Made by a program: the position numbers and the translations under genes. From the NCBI GenBank assembly GCA_020152595.1, contig JAIGNY010000581.1:1541501-1605500 (forward strand): a DNA stretch of 64,000 nucleotides, given 5' to 3'. This DNA comes from Chiridota heheva. Lineage: Eukaryota; Echinodermata; Holothuroidea; Apodida; Chiridotidae. The notes beneath the pieces are model-generated. The model was not told the origin of the DNA and did no database searches. It saw only the letters and a program-made list of their open reading frames with translations. Positions 24,827 to 36,016 of the stretch are shown here, piece after piece. Within the stretch, counting starts at the first letter, position 1. Every line of letters starts with the position of its first letter.

Positions 24827-25212
24827 CTATAGACCTTTTCAAACCGAGTTTAGTCGAACGTGAAACGCCAGAGTACTTTAACAAATCAAATGCTGGAGGA
24901 ATTTTTTCTTTGTTTCCCAACCAATCAGATGCAGGTTTGAGGATAAAAATATAATCAGCAATACGCACACATATTTTTCCTTCATGTATAATGCATGTAT
25001 GATACATGCGCTTGAAAACAATTTTTTCATACCCTTGGTCCCATATCATGAGTGAATTGTGCAGACGGCCAAGATTCCTCCAGTATTTTATTGGTCAATA
25101 AGATTCCTCCAGTATACAATTGGTTCATTACGGACACGTGAATCTCGGCCATGTGACATTATTTAAATTAGTTATTCGTTAATTGCCGATTCAGATTTGA
25201 AAAGGTCTATAG
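24827..25212. mobile_element. Fold-back MITE of about 386 bp (CTATAGACCTTTTCAAA)
   Basis: Left end ctatagaccttttcaaa and right end tttgaaaaggtctatag are a perfect 17-bp inverted repeat. The outer flanks are gatattg and gatatga. It lies about 80 bp upstream of the acceptor of the 28-nt exon, and near 25060-25110 it contains an internal direct repeat of agattcctccagtat. Confidence 0.85.
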
Positions 25213-25589
25213 GATATGAAAAATACCCTAACCAACATATCGTGATGTCGTTTTTACACCTAAAATGCATAATCAAAAAAAATTTGTGAAACAGAATATC
25301 AGAAACATTTCAAATAAATAAGATTGTTAACAGAATATTTGTAGCAAATCTGATTCTTTTTTGCTTTATTACCTTAGATTTTATGAGGAAAAAATGAAAA
25401 ATTAATCATCATAATTTGGATATCGTGATATGGTGAAATGTCACGATACTGTTGTATTGCCAGGTGAGGCTAATTGAGGGTACTTTATGAAATCAAGATT
25501 CAACAACTTTTTCAAGACAACATGGAATAATGGAAACATGGATTACGATACAATGGGTAACCCTGATGACAGTACAAGTTTGCCCACTT

Positions 25590-25809
25590 CATGGGTGTAG
25601 CCAGGGGGTTGAAAGGGTTGTACAACAGCTAAAACTTTCATGTATTGATTGAGGCAATGACCTTCATTTTTGCCTCTTCTGTTATATTTAGCCACTGAAC
25701 ATTGTAATGAGACTGCTATTATGACAATTTTCGAAAATAGTTTAGGCGGTAACGTTTAATTTTTTTTAGACTGGGCTACCCCTAAATGCAAAAGGCAGGT
25801 TACGCCCTG
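25590..25809. mobile_element. Short MITE (CATGGGTGTAGCC ... GGTTACGCCCTG), 5-bp duplications
   Basis: A 220-bp element with end sequences catgggtgtagccaggg and ggcaggttacgccctg. It is flanked on both sides by cactt, an exact 5-bp duplication. The ends fit a CAGGGCGTA-type hAT consensus as I remember it. No coding capacity. Confidence 0.75.
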
Positions 25810-26219
25810 CACTTTACAGGCAAAGAATTACAGATTAAACAAATTACAGAATGAATCAACTTTTTTTAATTAAGATTTGAAATATTACTTTCAACAATAT
25901 TTTGAAAATGCAGGATTTATTCAGAGGAGCACATTCTTCAAGATAAAGAAAAACAGGCTAAAACAGTCTCCTCAGCAACAGCACATTATAATGATAAACT
26001 TTTTTCCAAGGATGAGTATGTGAAAAACTTCACTTGTCGCAAATCAAATGTAGTTATCATTTGGCTGATATGAATAGCTGTGCTTTAATATAACTCCTAA
26101 CTATAAATCATGGCCTCCTTCGAATTGATAATGGAAACATGGATCACAGTGCAATACATCCAAATATTTTTCCAGATTCTATAGATAAACAACTGTCTCC
26201 TGTCCCAATGCTGTTCTAT

Positions 26220-27005
26220 TTAAAGGATTAGTTCAGTAGTGAAGGAAGTTCATCTCATGTGAAAAAGGACTGTAATAGACACATAATGGTGAAAAAAGTA
26301 CACTAATATCTTATTCCGCTAATGAGATATTCAAGATTAAACATCTGACTTATCTGGGTAGAAATGACTGGTGCAGTAACAGACCCCTAGCTTGATTTAA
26401 AAAGGGGGCAGGGTGTTAAACTTGTTGAGGGGCACATTTCGGCATGGAGTCATGAGGCCCTCTTAGGGCTCAATCCTATGGTGAAGAAGCTCTGGGATTT
26501 TAGCCATAATTATACCTCAGAATGAAACTATTCTGATTAATAAGGACCAATCATGAGCCAAACAGGACAATTGCTTACTATGCTCTCATTCTGTGTTATG
26601 TATCCATGTAAGGTATTCATTTATGAGGTTACTTAAGATTATTAAGTTTAAAAAAGAAAAAAAAAAGAAAAAAATATTATTAACAACAACAAAAATCTAG
26701 GGTCTCATGAGGGGCAACCTCATCCTCACATTCTTAACAATTGGTGGATTTATTTCCTGTTCTAGGGGCCTCAAAGGGTGGTGTTACTAGAATTACTACT
26801 TTCCTGACATATTCAATGATTTTTTAGCACAAAATCGCAGGACAAAATATGATAGAATACATAAAGACTTTGAGGAATCTGAGGCTATGACATCACAATT
26901 AGTCTGATTTCGGCTGTTTTAACGAAAATCATACCAAACTTTCAACTTAGATATCTCCTTAATGGAATAAGATTTTTAATCGCTTTCTGCACTATTTTGT
27001 TTCTA
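26220..27005. mobile_element. TTAA MITE family B copy, split by a CAG...CTG element
   Basis: The left end is tttaaaggattagttcagta and the right arm ends with aacggaataagatt-like, cactattttgtttc. A CAG-type element occupies about 26380-26715, after which family B resumes at tcatcctcacattcttaaca. Confidence 0.8.
26380..26715 (-). mobile_element. CAG...CTG MITE (copy 2, truncated, inverse orientation)
   Basis: Begins cagacccctagcttgattta and contains the family landmarks in inverse orientation (gaggggcacat, agaagctctgggattttagc, catgtaaggtattcattta). It stops at catgaggggc, so about 60 bp of the other end including its terminal repeat are missing. Confidence 0.8.
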
Positions 27006-27009
27006 AATG

Positions 27010-28055
27010 GTGAATAAACTATTCAAGCATCGCATTCGAATTTCGAAAGTTGATCCATTCTAAGGAAATATCCAAGTTTTAATCATGTTGTCAGATTTCT
27101 GTAGAAACGACTAAAAATAAACTACTGTAGTAGTGACATCACATCCTCATATTTCTCGAAAGTTTTTGCACATTTCATTGAAACACTTGCCTGAACACTG
27201 CAACACTGCACTAAACCTTTTTATTTCTAATTTGTTCACTTCTCAACTCGGAAAATTTTCCATAAAGCACTACATGTTCTCTTGCCTATTGCAATAGTGG
27301 AGCAAAAATACTTATCTTTTTTTCCTTCATTTTTTTTAAAGGAGACATATAGTCTCACTTTTTTTTCACTTAATATGATAGTAATAATAATTATAAGTCA
27401 TCTGAAGAAATTATACATAGTACAAAACAATTGGGCATATATTTTCTAATTGATTAAAACATTATTTTTAGTTAATATAAATCAAAATGGGAGAGGCTAT
27501 TTTGTTCATATGCCCTCCAAAGTATGATGTCATATCATAATTTCTTTATAATCTATCTAAAATTGTATATTTTGAGAAATATTTTTCCTTTGCATGGGTC
27601 TGTAAATTTTTATTTGTATATAATATTAATGGTTAAAGCCCTTAGAACTTCATGCCTAAGCATTTTGGTTAGAAAATTTCAAAGAAAATTCTAAAGATAT
27701 ACATTTGGGCAAATTATGTCATCATTGGCATGATTTCAACACAAAATGGCAGCGTCCATCTTACTGTACAACATCAAACTTGGATAACTTGAGATTGGAA
27801 TAAGATTTTCTGATGGGGTTTTTGGTAGATGGTTTATTTTTTAATTCTCTATCATATATCAAGCTAGAATATTTAAGTTTCCTGTATTTAATTTAGCAAA
27901 ATAAAATGGTTTCAATTTGTTCTTTTACACTTTTCAGGCAAATTCTTGGGTAGAACTATAGAATACAGGTTTACTTTGAAGTATATACCTGGCTGCTGGC
28001 ATGGAAGTCATGCTCCATTGACCTCATTAGGCTATCTTACATGAATATGCATCCT
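27010..28055. other. Intron, possible end of another TTAAAGGA element at 27347
   Basis: The sequence ttaaaggagacatatagtctc near 27347 looks like a left end of the TTAAAGGA class. I find no matching right end, so no element is called. The remainder is unremarkable. Confidence 0.4.
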
Positions 28056-28063
28056 TCTTTAAT

Positions 28064-28477
28064 CAGACCCCTTGCTTTGCAGTTTTACATGGGTGGCCGG
28101 CCCTGCCCCCCTGGGGCCGCCATGTTTCTCATTAGAAAAAAATGTTTTTTATTTTTGTATTTATTGTTTTTTTTAAACTTGATAATCTTAATAAACCTCA
28201 TCAATGAAATACCTTACATGGATATAGAACACATAGTGATAGCATAGCAAGCAATTGTCCTGTTTGGCTCTTGAATGGTCCTTATCAATATCAGTCAAAA
28301 TAGTTTCATTCTGTGGTATGATTATAGCTAAAATCCCAGAGCTTCTTCATGGGATTTGAGCCTTAAGGAGGCCCCTGGACTCCACGTCGAAAAGATGCAG
28401 CACTTTGCGTGCGCGCATCAATGTGCCCCTCAACAAGTCTAGCACCCTGCCTCTTTTTAAATTAAGCTAGGGGTCTG
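28064..28477 (+). mobile_element. CAG...CTG MITE with 5-bp target duplications (copy 3)
   Basis: 414 bp from cagaccccttgctttgcagt to ttaagctaggggtctg, flanked by the exact duplication ttaat at 28059-28063 and 28478-28482. Internal landmarks match copies 1, 4 and 5. The 68-residue frame at 28041-28247 is not a gene. Confidence 0.92.
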
Positions 28478-28479
28478 TT

Positions 28480-28995
28480 AATTAAGCTTATACAGTAGCA
28501 ATCCTCGCGACCGTGCGACACAAGCCAGGGATATCCGATATGTCAAAGTTTGGACTTATAATTTATTTAGAAGTTCTTCTAACATGAATAATGCATCATC
28601 CTTTAATTAGGCTTAGTAACAATCCTCGCAACTTTGCAACACAAGCCGGGTATCATTATCCGATATGCCTTAGTTTGGACTTTGAAATATTTAGAAGTTT
28701 GATACTACACGGGAGCAATCTATTTATAAGATTACACCATTCACCTTGGAAGTTCGCGAGTCAGGGGGTATTTTTCAAAAGTGAAACTGCATTCTATAGT
28801 TATTCCAATCCTTGGAATCTAATGTGGGGAAGTATACGATTATTGCAAATGTTTGTACACGTAGTAACTTTTAAAATGGTGAATAAATCCACAGAAAGTG
28901 AATAAACATAATATCTGCGTGTAGATTATACGCAGTAGTGACTTCCATCTCTAAAACTGCCTTTGTGAATACCTAATGTTTGTCTTTACACATTA
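28480..28995. repeat. Short direct duplication in intron
   Basis: The segment around agcaatcctcgcgaccgtg (about 28496) is repeated in diverged form around aacaatcctcgcaactttg (about 28618), with shared acacaagcc and tttggactt landmarks. This is a roughly 120-bp tandem duplication. The 104-residue frame here is unassigned. Confidence 0.6.
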
Positions 28996-28997
28996 CA

Positions 28998-29576
28998 TTA
29001 AAGGAATATTCCCATGTTTTTTTCATAACCTTTCATATGAAAGAAAATTTCTCAGAAACAATTTAGTACAAAAATCATGTTGATATGTTATTCCTACCAG
29101 GAGATATTCAAATGTTAAGGTTCACCAAAAATGCCAATAAACGAATAGGAAAGGCTCAGTATGACATCACAGCAACACTTTCTCCCGCAAAATTTATGCA
29201 TTTCAATAAAAATCTATCATTCTTTATTATTAGTAAAACCTACTAGAAAAATAAATTGATGAAAGTTAGGTATTTATATACATTGCCAAATATACCCTAC
29301 TTTAATAACTTTTGGAAAATTGTTTCTAATCATACAGAAACAACCTATTCACGTTCAAAAAAATACATAAACATTTGCAATGGAATTACCTCTATGACAT
29401 CATCAAACACAAATTCATCATACTGTACAAACATCTTAAAATGCAATTGGAAAATTTTAAAAATCTATATCTCCTGAACGAAATATTAAACCAACCTGAT
29501 TTGTGTACCAATTTGGCTATAGAAGTATGCTCTTTCAAATAAAATTTTACAAAAAACCATGGGAATATTCCTTTAA
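28998..29576. mobile_element. TTAA MITE family A copy (intact ends)
   Basis: 579 bp with TTAA on both sides, left end aaggaatattcccatg and right end catgggaatattcctt. It is closely related to 7020-7597 over its full length (shared gttcaccaaaaatgccaata, tatgacatcacagcaacact). The two overlapping 73- and 85-residue frames on opposite strands reflect the palindrome. Confidence 0.92.
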
Positions 29577-29579
29577 GTT

Positions 29580-30230
29580 TGAATAGTTCCAATTCACTAA
29601 ACTTTACACCCCTAGGTACACAACGTCTGCGCATAAATTGGTTATTCATTACATAAAATTGATAAGAGATACAATGTTGTTAAGGAACTAAATTAAACTT
29701 GTAGGAATTTACTTTTACTTAAACTAGGCATTTTTAGAAAACCAAATAATAGTGACCTAAATTCTCTACAGAAATTTTAGAAAATCAAATAATAGTGACC
29801 GAAATTTTCTACAAATAACATGTCTATTGAAATGCAGAAATTCCTGTTTGCACACACATCCTAAAAGTTTATAAGAAGTTAGCAATTATACAAGGTGGGC
29901 GTGAGATTCCATGAAAGAGTTATCCCAATACTGTTGGGTTCACCAAAGAAAATTGTCTGTTATTTCTTTCACTACATTCAAGATCTACAGTATCATTCTT
30001 CTTACACTTTCAACTAAAATTTGCCCCGCTTGTGCATTCTTTTTTTATTGCAGGCTTAATCTATGCACTTAAGGGTCCCACTGTATACCCTTATATGGTA
30101 GTCGCATTCTTATGATACCTGCACAAACGGGAATGACAGAAAGGAAAATGCCCACTAATCCCCACTCTCAACCAAGTTCATATTTTTGCTGCTTGAAAAT
30201 CCATAAATAATAATTGCATTTTGAAATGTC
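29580..30230. other. Unremarkable intron
   Basis: AT-rich intron with a small direct repeat of aaccaaataatagtgacc-like sequence near 29740 and 29780. Confidence 0.6.
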
Positions 30231-30232
30231 AA

Positions 30233-30648
30233 TAGGGGGCCTACGACTTATGAATGATAAGGGGCCTATGACTCATGGATAGGGGCCTACGACTCATGAA
30301 TGATAGGAGGCCTATGACTCATGGATAGGGGCCTACTGCTCATGAATGATAGAGGGCCTATGACTCATGGATAGGGGCCTACGACTCATGAATGATAGGG
30401 GGCCTATGACTCATGGATAGGGGCCTAAGACTCATGAATGATAGGGGGCCTATGACTCATGGATAGGGGCCTACGACTCATGAATGATAGAGGGCCTATG
30501 ACTCATGGATAGGGGCCTACGACTCATGGATAGGGGCCTACGACTCATGAATGATAGGTTGCCTATGGGGGCCTACGACTCATGAATGATAGGGGGCCTA
30601 GACTCATGAATGATAAGGGGCCTATGACTCATGAATGATAGGGGGCCT
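30233..30648. repeat. Minisatellite with a two-part unit carrying TGACTCA
   Basis: Alternating units of about 21 bp (ggcctatgactcatggatag) and 24 bp (ggggcctacgactcatgaat plus gata), together a roughly 45-bp higher-order repeat over 416 bp. The first unit contains TGACTCA, the AP-1 consensus site; I count about seven such sites. Confidence 0.93.
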
Positions 30649-30649
30649 T

Positions 30650-31655
30650 TCCAATAATTTCCCTAAAAAAACACTTGTAATCTTAAATGCTCTGGTAGAG
30701 TAAGGGTTAATGCTATGTTTTGATGCTAAACTTTTGAATATGTCACCTTTCAAATTCAGGAGAAAAAGATAAGTTCAAGTTTAAGCAGCATCTTCAATCA
30801 TTCAGAATAGTGTGAAACATTAAAGAAAGTCCTTGTATTTTAACAGTCATTTTCACTGATGGAACGACGTACAGATACAGAGAATTACATAAATAAGCTA
30901 TCATCAAGGGGGCAGTGTGTGTGTAGGGGGGGAGGGGGGGGGGACTACATTCCATAATTAAAAATCTGCCACCCAAGGAGAAAAACAAAGTCATACAAAT
31001 TGTCTGTTTTCTTCAAAATTATTATTTGTGCTTTGAAAACTTGTTCAATAAAAATATAAAAAAATGAATAAAGACAAAATATTATTTTCTACATGTGTAC
31101 CTCCTATCATTTTTACTAACCTATTCTTTGTTAACGCTAAATGCATTGCATTTGACATTCATTTAATACATACACTATAAACGGGCTCCACAAAATCCTG
31201 TTTGGTTGTTATGAATCCAAATACAAGCACCTTCTAATTCAATTTCTGCATGCATTCTATAGGACGACCTAATTAATCCTAAACTAATATTGGTTGGTGA
31301 ACTCATTGAACTAAGTTTTGAACATCCTCATCAAACACAAATCTAAGTCCAATTATCTCCTTCTCTGCATCACGGAGCAAGGTGACTAAATATCCACATA
31401 TACTTCAAGTACCATATACATGATATCAGTCTTTCTCCCTTTCAACATATCACATTTGAAGATTAGAGAAAGTATCAAATTTTCATTAACTCCACCTTGG
31501 CTGGATGTATATGTCAGAAAAAGGTACAGAGAGACATATTAAGCAGGCAGTTTACACAAGGTCTGTAGATCTAAAAGTTAACATCACATGAGACTAATCT
31601 TGTTCTAGGTTTCATGATTTAATTGGAACTGAAACCACTGGGTTCATTTGATCCA
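30650..31655. other. Unremarkable intron with a G-run
   Basis: Contains a poly-G tract near 30925-30952. Nothing else seen. Confidence 0.6.
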
Positions 31656-31656
31656 A

Positions 31657-31770
31657 TTAAAGGAGTATTCCCATGGATTTTCATTTTTTCATATATGACA
31701 GACAAAATTTGTAGAAACAAACTGGTGAAAAAAACTATATTAATATCTTATTCCGTTTAAAAGTTATAAT
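31657..31770. mobile_element. TTAA MITE family A, left fragment only
   Basis: Begins ttaaaggagtattcccatgg and follows family A through tattaatatcttattccg. It is then lost without a right arm. Confidence 0.75.
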
Positions 31771-32126
31771 AATTAACGGAAAAAGTATGCTAAGAGTGTT
31801 AAAGAGATATGGACACAAAAATTATGAGGCTTATAGGTAGAAATATAGATGCGCAATGAGCAATGAATTACTTGAAGCTCAGTTCATTACAATGGTGTTT
31901 GTAAAAGGGGGCGGGGGAATTGGCAGTTCCACCAAAAAATTTCAGTAGTTTTAATTGTCCCTCCAATTGTAATTTTGTTTTTATCAATTTTGTCCATCCG
32001 ATTCTATGCTCCCATCCAACATTTTGAAATATAATAAATTCATTTGACAATACAATTATATGATTTTGTTTGTTGCCCATTGTAAAGGTGCAATTCCCTT
32101 TTAACAACATTTCATGTTTAACAATT

Positions 32127-32487
32127 GTTTTACCTTTACAATACCACATGGCGATATTATCACTGTTTTGGGTGCCCTGTCTTTGACTCTGCCTTCCAGG
32201 CGCATTTAAAAAAATGTGCTGGTAGAGTAAAGGTTAATCAAACCGCGACAAGTGCACCAACTCAAAAAATATGCAGCATGGACCCGGTGGACGGCCCGCA
32301 GGGTCACTGAAGCGGAGCGAGCCCAGACTTTGCTGCTCGGAAGACAGAGGACCCTTTAATAATTAGCAGTGATTAATCTTTACGCTAACACGTGGCAATA
32401 TTATCACCATCTTGGTGCCCCATCTTTTGACTCCGCCTCCCAGGTGCATTTTCAAAAAAAGTGCTGGTAGACATAATAAAGGGTTAA
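32127..32487. mobile_element. Pair of TTAA MITE family E units around a shared core
   Basis: Two roughly 110-bp units with TACTCTACCA-type ends at about 32127-32237 and 32373-32487 flank a GC-richer core holding gactttgctgctcggaagac. The same arrangement, with the core inverted, occurs at 36080-36422. The units carry tggcgatattatcac and gcgcattt-aaaaaagtgctg. Confidence 0.8.
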
Positions 32488-32845
32488 GCTTGAAGTTGAA
32501 ATTTTGAATGTTTGAATGTCACCACACACACACACATTAACATAGCCACTTGCAAATGTCAATTCATATCAATCTGCTGTGCACTATACATGCAGTACCC
32601 CTAACTTCCTTACAAGAGAACTGCAAACTATTGCCTTGTTTACAAGTCCAAAGGTAAACTGCTTGAGTAACCCTAACAACTCGAGAAACACGTTGTATGG
32701 GGTGATCATGACAAGCCTAAACTCTTATAGAAGATCAAGAAACTAGCATCCTATTCATTTCTTAAGATTCAAGAACAGCTATGATCGTTTCCTGCTGAAT
32801 TTGCTATCAAAAAGATCATTTACATTCAGAGTAAACACAGTATTC

Positions 32846-33517
32846 AAAGGATTAGTTCAGTTGTCAAGTAGGTTTATCTTATAGATGACTTCAAAAGAAA
32901 CGAAAAGATGAACTTGAAGAAAGCATTCAATATCTTAATCTGTTAAAGGAATATTCTCATGGATTTTCAATTTTTCATATATGATACAGAATTTTTTGTA
33001 GAAACAAAGTGGTGAAAAAATTATGTTATTATCTTATTCCGTTTAGAAGCTACGAACTAACAAAGTTTTTTTGAATTTGGACAACAAAAAAAGTGACTGA
33101 TTGGCAACAGCTGTGATGTCATAGAGACAATTTCAACAAAATGTATTTTGTATTTCTTTAAAAATGATTTGGATTTTTTATCATTGTAAATGTGATGTAC
33201 AGCAAGAAAAAAAAAAAATATTTTCTTGTAAATTATATATTTTTTTTTGTACATCACATTTACAATGAGAAAAAAATCCAATTCATTTTTAAAGAAATAC
33301 ACAAGATGTTTTGTTAAATTGTCTCTATGACATCACAGATTTTGCCAATCAGTTACTTTTTTCCAAATTCAAAATTACTTTGAAATTTTGTAACTTCTAA
33401 ACGGAATAAGATATTAACATATTTTTTTTTCCATTTTGTTTCTACAAATTTTCTCTTATCATATTTGGAAAAAAGAAAATCCATGAGAATATTCCTTTAA
33501 AACAATTGAGCTAATAC
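32846..33517. mobile_element. TTAA MITE family B remnant split by family A
   Basis: A family B left part (aaaggattagttcagttgtc to tcttaatctg) runs to 32942, and a short right end (gagctaatacttta) follows 33500. The family A element between them entered at a TTAA in the B arm. Most of the B right arm is missing. Confidence 0.65.
32943..33500. mobile_element. TTAA MITE family A copy (intact palindrome)
   Basis: 558 bp bounded by TTAA at both ends, with left aaggaatattctcatgg and right ccatgagaatattcctt. The centre folds around 33220: cattgtaaatgtgatgtaca pairs with tgtacatcacatttacaatg. The 81-residue minus-strand frame is an arm, not a gene. Confidence 0.92.
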
Positions 33518-33629
33518 TTTATGTACTTGTCCATATACAGTGTACCTTGAAACTAGTATAACAAAAAAAAAAGTGCAGCTATGCAAAATCAAAAACATAC
33601 TTTTTATATATTAATATGTATGCACTTTT

Positions 33630-33655
33630 TAGTTTGTTTGTTTGTTTGTTTGTTT
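33630..33655. repeat. (GTTT)n microsatellite
   Basis: About six repeats of gttt. A gatatatatatatc tract follows near 33680. Confidence 0.9.
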
Positions 33656-34049
33656 GATGAGGTCTTAACGGCACCACGATATATATATATCTCACAATGC
33701 AAATCATTGCACTTCAGTGTCTGATTATTTTATCTCCATGGTAACAATGCACAAATAGGGAACAAATATGCTCATGAAGGAAGTATAAGAAAAGACCAGT
33801 ATACATGAACATTAGAAATGTTTGGGCATATTAGTCTAGTAACTAATTAGTCTCTCTCAACTAATAACTTCCTAGTTTTGTCTCGCTGCCAAAATTCAGT
33901 TATTGGAATATCAATGGACATCACAAGTATAATACAAAAAATGCAAGATTCACAAATGTTACTGAAATTGAGCAACTTTTATATTTATGGCACTGTTTTA
34001 CTATACTTCTTTGCAATAGAATTTCAGCTATCCTAAAGTATCCTAGACT

Positions 34050-34215
34050 CATTTTTAGTCAAAAAAGATACTCTAGTTTTGGTCACAAAAGACATTCTGT
34101 TTCGGTCACAAAAGACACCTTTTTTTGGCAACAAAAACATTTTTTTTCACAGAAAAAAAAAAAAGACCCTTTATTGGTTGGTTACAAAAAAGACTCTATT
34201 TTTGGTCACAAAAAG
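34050..34215. repeat. Decayed tandem repeat (ttggtcacaaaagacac)
   Basis: Six or seven imperfect units of about 25 bp around tttggtcacaaaagaca, with one poly-A interruption. Confidence 0.7.
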
Positions 34216-34354
34216 GATCTGAGAACTATCAGTAAAATGTGGGTAATTGAGTTTTATATGGAAAAAAGTCCAGAATTCAGAGCATGAAACAAGCTATTTG
34301 CTCATTTAGGAACACAGGCCCACTGGTTTATTTGCACTCATCATCTACTACTTA

Positions 34355-34678
34355 TGCACTTAAGAATTGTGTGACTCACCCCTACACCCCCGGACAAGGT
34401 GAGTCATTGAACCAAAGTGGGTGGTCAAAATAGTACATTGACGCACCCATCAGTCACTTAGGTGACTGACATTTCTTGTGCAAATGACTTACTTAAAATC
34501 ACTCACCTCTGTACAAAGTCAATGGGTCTGAAGTAAATTGACTCACCCGTGAGTCACTCTGGTGACTGATAATTTGGTACAATGATGCACATGTGAGTCA
34601 CTTTTTCATATGTCAATGACTCACCTTTGACTGACATTGCCGGGGTAGTAGGGGTGAGTCATACAACTGACAAGTGCA
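34355..34678. mobile_element. TTA-flanked MITE rich in GTGAGTCA motifs (copy 1)
   Basis: 324 bp with TTA on both sides. The left end is tgcacttaagaattgtgtga and the right end is gagtcatacaactgacaagtgca, an imperfect inverted repeat of about 30 bp. The interior has many gtgagtca/tgactcac motifs. A second copy is at 59335-59678. Confidence 0.85.
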
Positions 34679-34684
34679 TTAACA

Positions 34685-36010
34685 CTACGCCCTCCTTTCA
34701 TCAGTCAATAAAACCCATCCTAAATTTCAAATTCAAAACATTACTGTCCATCATTATTAAAAACTGTGGTTGGAAATGAAAAGACTAAGAAGAGGCAACA
34801 TCTATCTCTTCAAACAGGGAGATTAACCCCACGAATTCATTTTTCTCCCTACTGCCTTTAAGGTCTTGTTTGTTGAGAAAATATTTTTTCCAGCATGTGG
34901 TTTGGTCAAATTAAACCCCTACCTTTGCACCACCCCTGCCATGCCGTTTGCAAGACGTGATAATTTGTGCTACATATTAATTATCTTCCAAAGAATTTTG
35001 TATGTCTAACTCACATTACATCCTTGATACTGTATTTGCATGTGTTAACTATCGCAACTATCATAAATCCGTCACATATTTACCCCGTACATACGATATT
35101 ATAATATACGCGTTACATCCTTACTTGGCTTGTACACAGCAGCCTTCTGACTATTATTTATTTCTTGTTTTTCTTACAGGTATATTATGATCAAAAAAGG
35201 TGTATAGTAAGTCAAATTTAGAGCAAGGAATTTGCTTTTTTATTGACGAAAATTTTGGAACAATGAAATCTGATCCGGGAACCTTGTTTTGTAAGAAGGA
35301 ACAGTGCTGACATATTTAAAATTCAACCCCTGTCAAGTAAAGTGGCAGAGTTCTAGTGTCAACTTTAAATGTAAATAACTTGAGATAGGAATAAATGTTT
35401 GATTTGCTGTCAAATGTAATAAGAAAAATGTCAGACTTTCAGTCTCCTTTGACAGCAAAAAACAAATATTGTTTGTTGTTGAATTCAACATAAGTACCCT
35501 AAAACTCAAAGATCCACACTATCAGCACCAGTGATACAGATGACTAAACTAGACCAAAATATAAACAGAACTTTTGCAACCTCTCATTCTTATTCTACAT
35601 ATGTATTGTATGTAGCCTTAGTCTCATATAGCTGTATATTGTTTTCTTGTCTTAAGATTGCTCTGGGCTTCAGAACCTTCTACCATCTAACCTTTGACCT
35701 CACATTTTTTGAAGACTGATGAATGACATGTCACATTTTGTTCAAACAATTGAAACTGATATAAGCCACAGCAGCCACTTCTCTGTGTGGAATGAATAGA
35801 TATAACATGATTTCATAAGGAGAAATGTTATTGACCTCGTTCTGAGGTTATCCACAATGTTATTCAGAAATATTGCTCATTGTTACAGTAACATTTGACA
35901 GGAAAATGATTTCTATGAGTGGTGGTGTTTGTACTAACAAAGAAGTAGATGTTGAAATTCATAAGTATAACAGCATGAACCTCTGTAAGTGTGTAAACAT
36001 TAACATACTG
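34685..36010. other. Unremarkable intron
   Basis: AT-rich intron with only short frames (62 residues) and no recognised repeats. Confidence 0.6.
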
Positions 36011-36016
36011 ACATAT

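Noticed and set aside
24711-25049. 112-residue minus-strand frame overlapping the 28-nt exon
   Set aside because: It reads through the splice donor and acceptor in the wrong frame; the spliced myosin frame explains the conserved residues.
27347-27370. Sixth TTAAAGGA MITE
   Set aside because: Left-end-like sequence only; no inverted partner found within about 1 kb.
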